Positions 62,890-64,000 of a stretch of DNA of 64,000 bases are shown here, piece after piece. The stretch lies in the NCBI RefSeq assembly GCF_009649785.1, contig NZ_WJOK01000003.1:248001-312000 (forward strand), read 5' to 3'. The DNA is from Agrobacterium tumefaciens. GTDB taxonomy: Bacteria > Pseudomonadota > Alphaproteobacteria > Rhizobiales > Rhizobiaceae. Position 1 is the first letter of the stretch. Each line of letters opens with the position of its first letter. Made by a program: the position numbers and the translations under genes. The notes under the pieces were generated by a model. The model made no database searches and was not told the DNA's origin. It was given only the letters and a program-made list of their open reading frames with translations.

Positions 62890-63783
62890 ATGCGCATTTC
62901 AGTATTTTGCCTTTTCCTCACATGCTTTATCCCCACAACTCCGGTGCAGGCCGCCGGCGAAGGCGATACGCTTCGGCAGATTGCCAAGACCGCGAAAATC
63001 CGCATCGGTTATCGTGAGGCCGAACCGCCGTTTTCCTATCAGCTGCCGGATGGAGAAGTGACCGGCTTCTCGACTGATCTTTGCCGCGCGATCAGCGAGG
63101 ACATCCGCACGCAACTGAAGCTGGACAAACTCGACATTGAATATGTAAAGGCCACGCCCGCAACCCGGTTCATTCTCGTCCGTAGCGGCAAGATCGATAT
63201 TGAATGCGCGGCGACGACCAACAACAGCGAACGCCGGAAAATGGTAGATTTCTCCTATCCGAATTTCATGACCGCGACGCAATTTCTCTCCCGTAAACAG
63301 GACAATCTGAAGAGCCTTGCCGATCTGGCCGGACGCTCCGTCACATCCGCCTCCGGCACGGTCAACATCGAGCAGCTGAATGCGGTGAACCGCGAAAAGA
63401 ACCTAAATATCTCGGTGATGCCCACAAAAACCAATGAGGAAGCCTTCGAACTCGTCGTTGCCGGCAAGGCCTCTGCTTTCGTCATGGATGGCATATTGCT
63501 GGCGGCGCTGGCGGCAACATCGGAGAATCCCGACCTCTACGCGCTCTCGGACGAAACGCTGAGCGCACCCGAACCGTACGGCCTGGTGTTTCGGCGCAAC
63601 GACCCGGCCTTCAAGGCGGCGGTCAACGAAAGCCTGCGGCAGATCTTCACCGGTCCCACCATTCACGGCCTTTACGAAAAATGGTTCACCAAACCCATTC
63701 CGCCCAATGGCATGAACCTGAACCTGCCGATGACCGCCTCGTTAAAACAAGCCTATGACCATCCGAGCGAATACCGGGACTGA
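62890..63783 (+). CDS. Periplasmic solute-binding protein, family 3 (first)
   Basis: A 297-residue amino-acid-type periplasmic binding protein. Signal peptide is residues 1-21 (MRISVFCLFLTCFIP, cleavage after VQA). The mature protein begins DTLRQIAKTAKIRIGYREAEPPFSYQLPDGEVTGFSTDLCRAI, and CAATTNNSERRKMVDFSYPNFMTATQFL and ASGTVNIEQLN follow the family. AAAGGA precedes the ATG. It lies 30 bases after the GGDEF-EAL gene and before a second, similar protein, with no permease or ATPase gene in view. It may feed a transporter outside the window or act as sensor for the c-di-GMP enzyme. Confidence 0.85.
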   Translation: MRISVFCLFLTCFIPTTPVQAAGEGDTLRQIAKTAKIRIGYREAEPPFSYQLPDGEVTGFSTDLCRAISEDIRTQLKLDKLDIEYVKATPATRFILVRSGKIDIECAATTNNSERRKMVDFSYPNFMTATQFLSRKQDNLKSLADLAGRSVTSASGTVNIEQLNAVNREKNLNISVMPTKTNEEAFELVVAGKASAFVMDGILLAALAATSENPDLYALSDETLSAPEPYGLVFRRNDPAFKAAVNESLRQIFTGPTIHGLYEKWFTKPIPPNGMNLNLPMTASLKQAYDHPSEYRD

Positions 63784-63850
63784 GGGAGTAAAAACCCCAC
63801 CTCTATTTTATGAAAATGTTTTGACAGATAATTTTGGCTGGAGATGCGCG

Positions 63851-64000
63851 ATGCAGAGATCGACATTGTGGCTCATGCTTGGGGTTTTTAGTCTTTTACC
63901 CACCATTGCAGCCGCCGACGAGACCCAACCGCCTACACTCGAAACCATTGCCAGAACCGGCACCATCCGGCTCGGCTTTGCCGACAGAAATCTTCCCTTT
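63851..64000 (+). CDS. Periplasmic solute-binding protein, family 3 (second, truncated)
   Basis: The window ends after 50 codons. ATG at 63851 has GGAG seven bases upstream. The signal peptide (MQRSTLWLMLGVFSLLP, cleavage after IAAA) is followed by TLETIARTGTIRLGFADRNLPF, which parallels the start of the preceding binding protein (TLRQIAKTAKIRIGYREAEPPF). The two genes therefore look like a tandem duplication, and the reading frame continues past the window edge. Confidence 0.75.
   Translation, partial: MQRSTLWLMLGVFSLLPTIAAADETQPPTLETIARTGTIRLGFADRNLPF

Overview
The window is high-GC, densely packed alphaproteobacterial DNA. Gene content and order (ugpEC, an ornithine decarboxylase with a long leader, imuA-imuB-dnaE2, many sugar ABC importers, three c-di-GMP enzymes) resemble the linear chromosome (chromid) of the Agrobacterium tumefaciens/fabrum group. 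That placement rests on family knowledge and synteny memory, not on a database search. I see no rRNA, tRNA, CRISPR array, prophage or insertion sequence; this is ordinary catabolic and regulatory chromosome rather than an island.

Layout. 1-1.3 kb: end of a ugp glycerol-3-phosphate importer operon. 1.4-6.9 kb: a glyoxalase-like protein, an OmpW porin, an MFS exporter paired with a MarR regulator (both preceded by the same palindromic operator), a second MFS protein and a GNAT acetyltransferase. 7.1-8.7 kb: ornithine/lysine decarboxylase behind a roughly 400-nt leader that carries a 28-codon upstream ORF and a hairpin just before the ribosome site. 8.8-13.5 kb: a LysR regulator and a ribose-type sugar ABC importer. 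13.7-21 kb: a GGDEF protein with a duplicated sensor domain, a ureidoglycine aminohydrolase, a methyltransferase, a membrane GGDEF-EAL protein and an Ldh_2 family dehydrogenase. 21-23.7 kb: an FtsK-type translocase without the usual membrane anchor.

24-30.2 kb: a five-gene Dpp/Opp-type importer operon ending in a PLP aminotransferase. 30.8-38.5 kb: a sugar-acid dehydratase divergent from a ytfQ-ytfR-ytfT-yjfF furanose importer and a FadR-type regulator. 38.6-41 kb: a divergent MFS/AraC pair. 41-46.6 kb: the SOS mutagenesis cassette imuA-imuB-dnaE2 with a perfect GTTC-N7-GTTC LexA box. 46.8-48.8 kb: a DUF1304 membrane protein, a glycerate kinase and a small secreted Cys-rich protein with a visible promoter. 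48.9-58.8 kb: a sugar-catabolic divergon. On the minus strand are an ABC importer, an isomerase and a Gfo/Idh/MocA oxidoreductase; on the plus strand are a ROK regulator, a second oxidoreductase and a ThuA protein. The set suggests uptake and keto-sugar processing of an unknown glycoside. 58.8-64 kb: an amidase, a HAMP-GGDEF-EAL protein, and two tandem periplasmic family-3 binding proteins, the second cut by the window end.

The observations most worth following are the odc leader with its upstream ORF, the 38-bp near-perfect palindrome over the marR start codon, two copies of an intergenic hairpin with a compensatory base change directly behind stop codons, the mirror-image operator boxes of the ROK divergon, and the GGDEF-EAL gene linked to two binding-protein genes.
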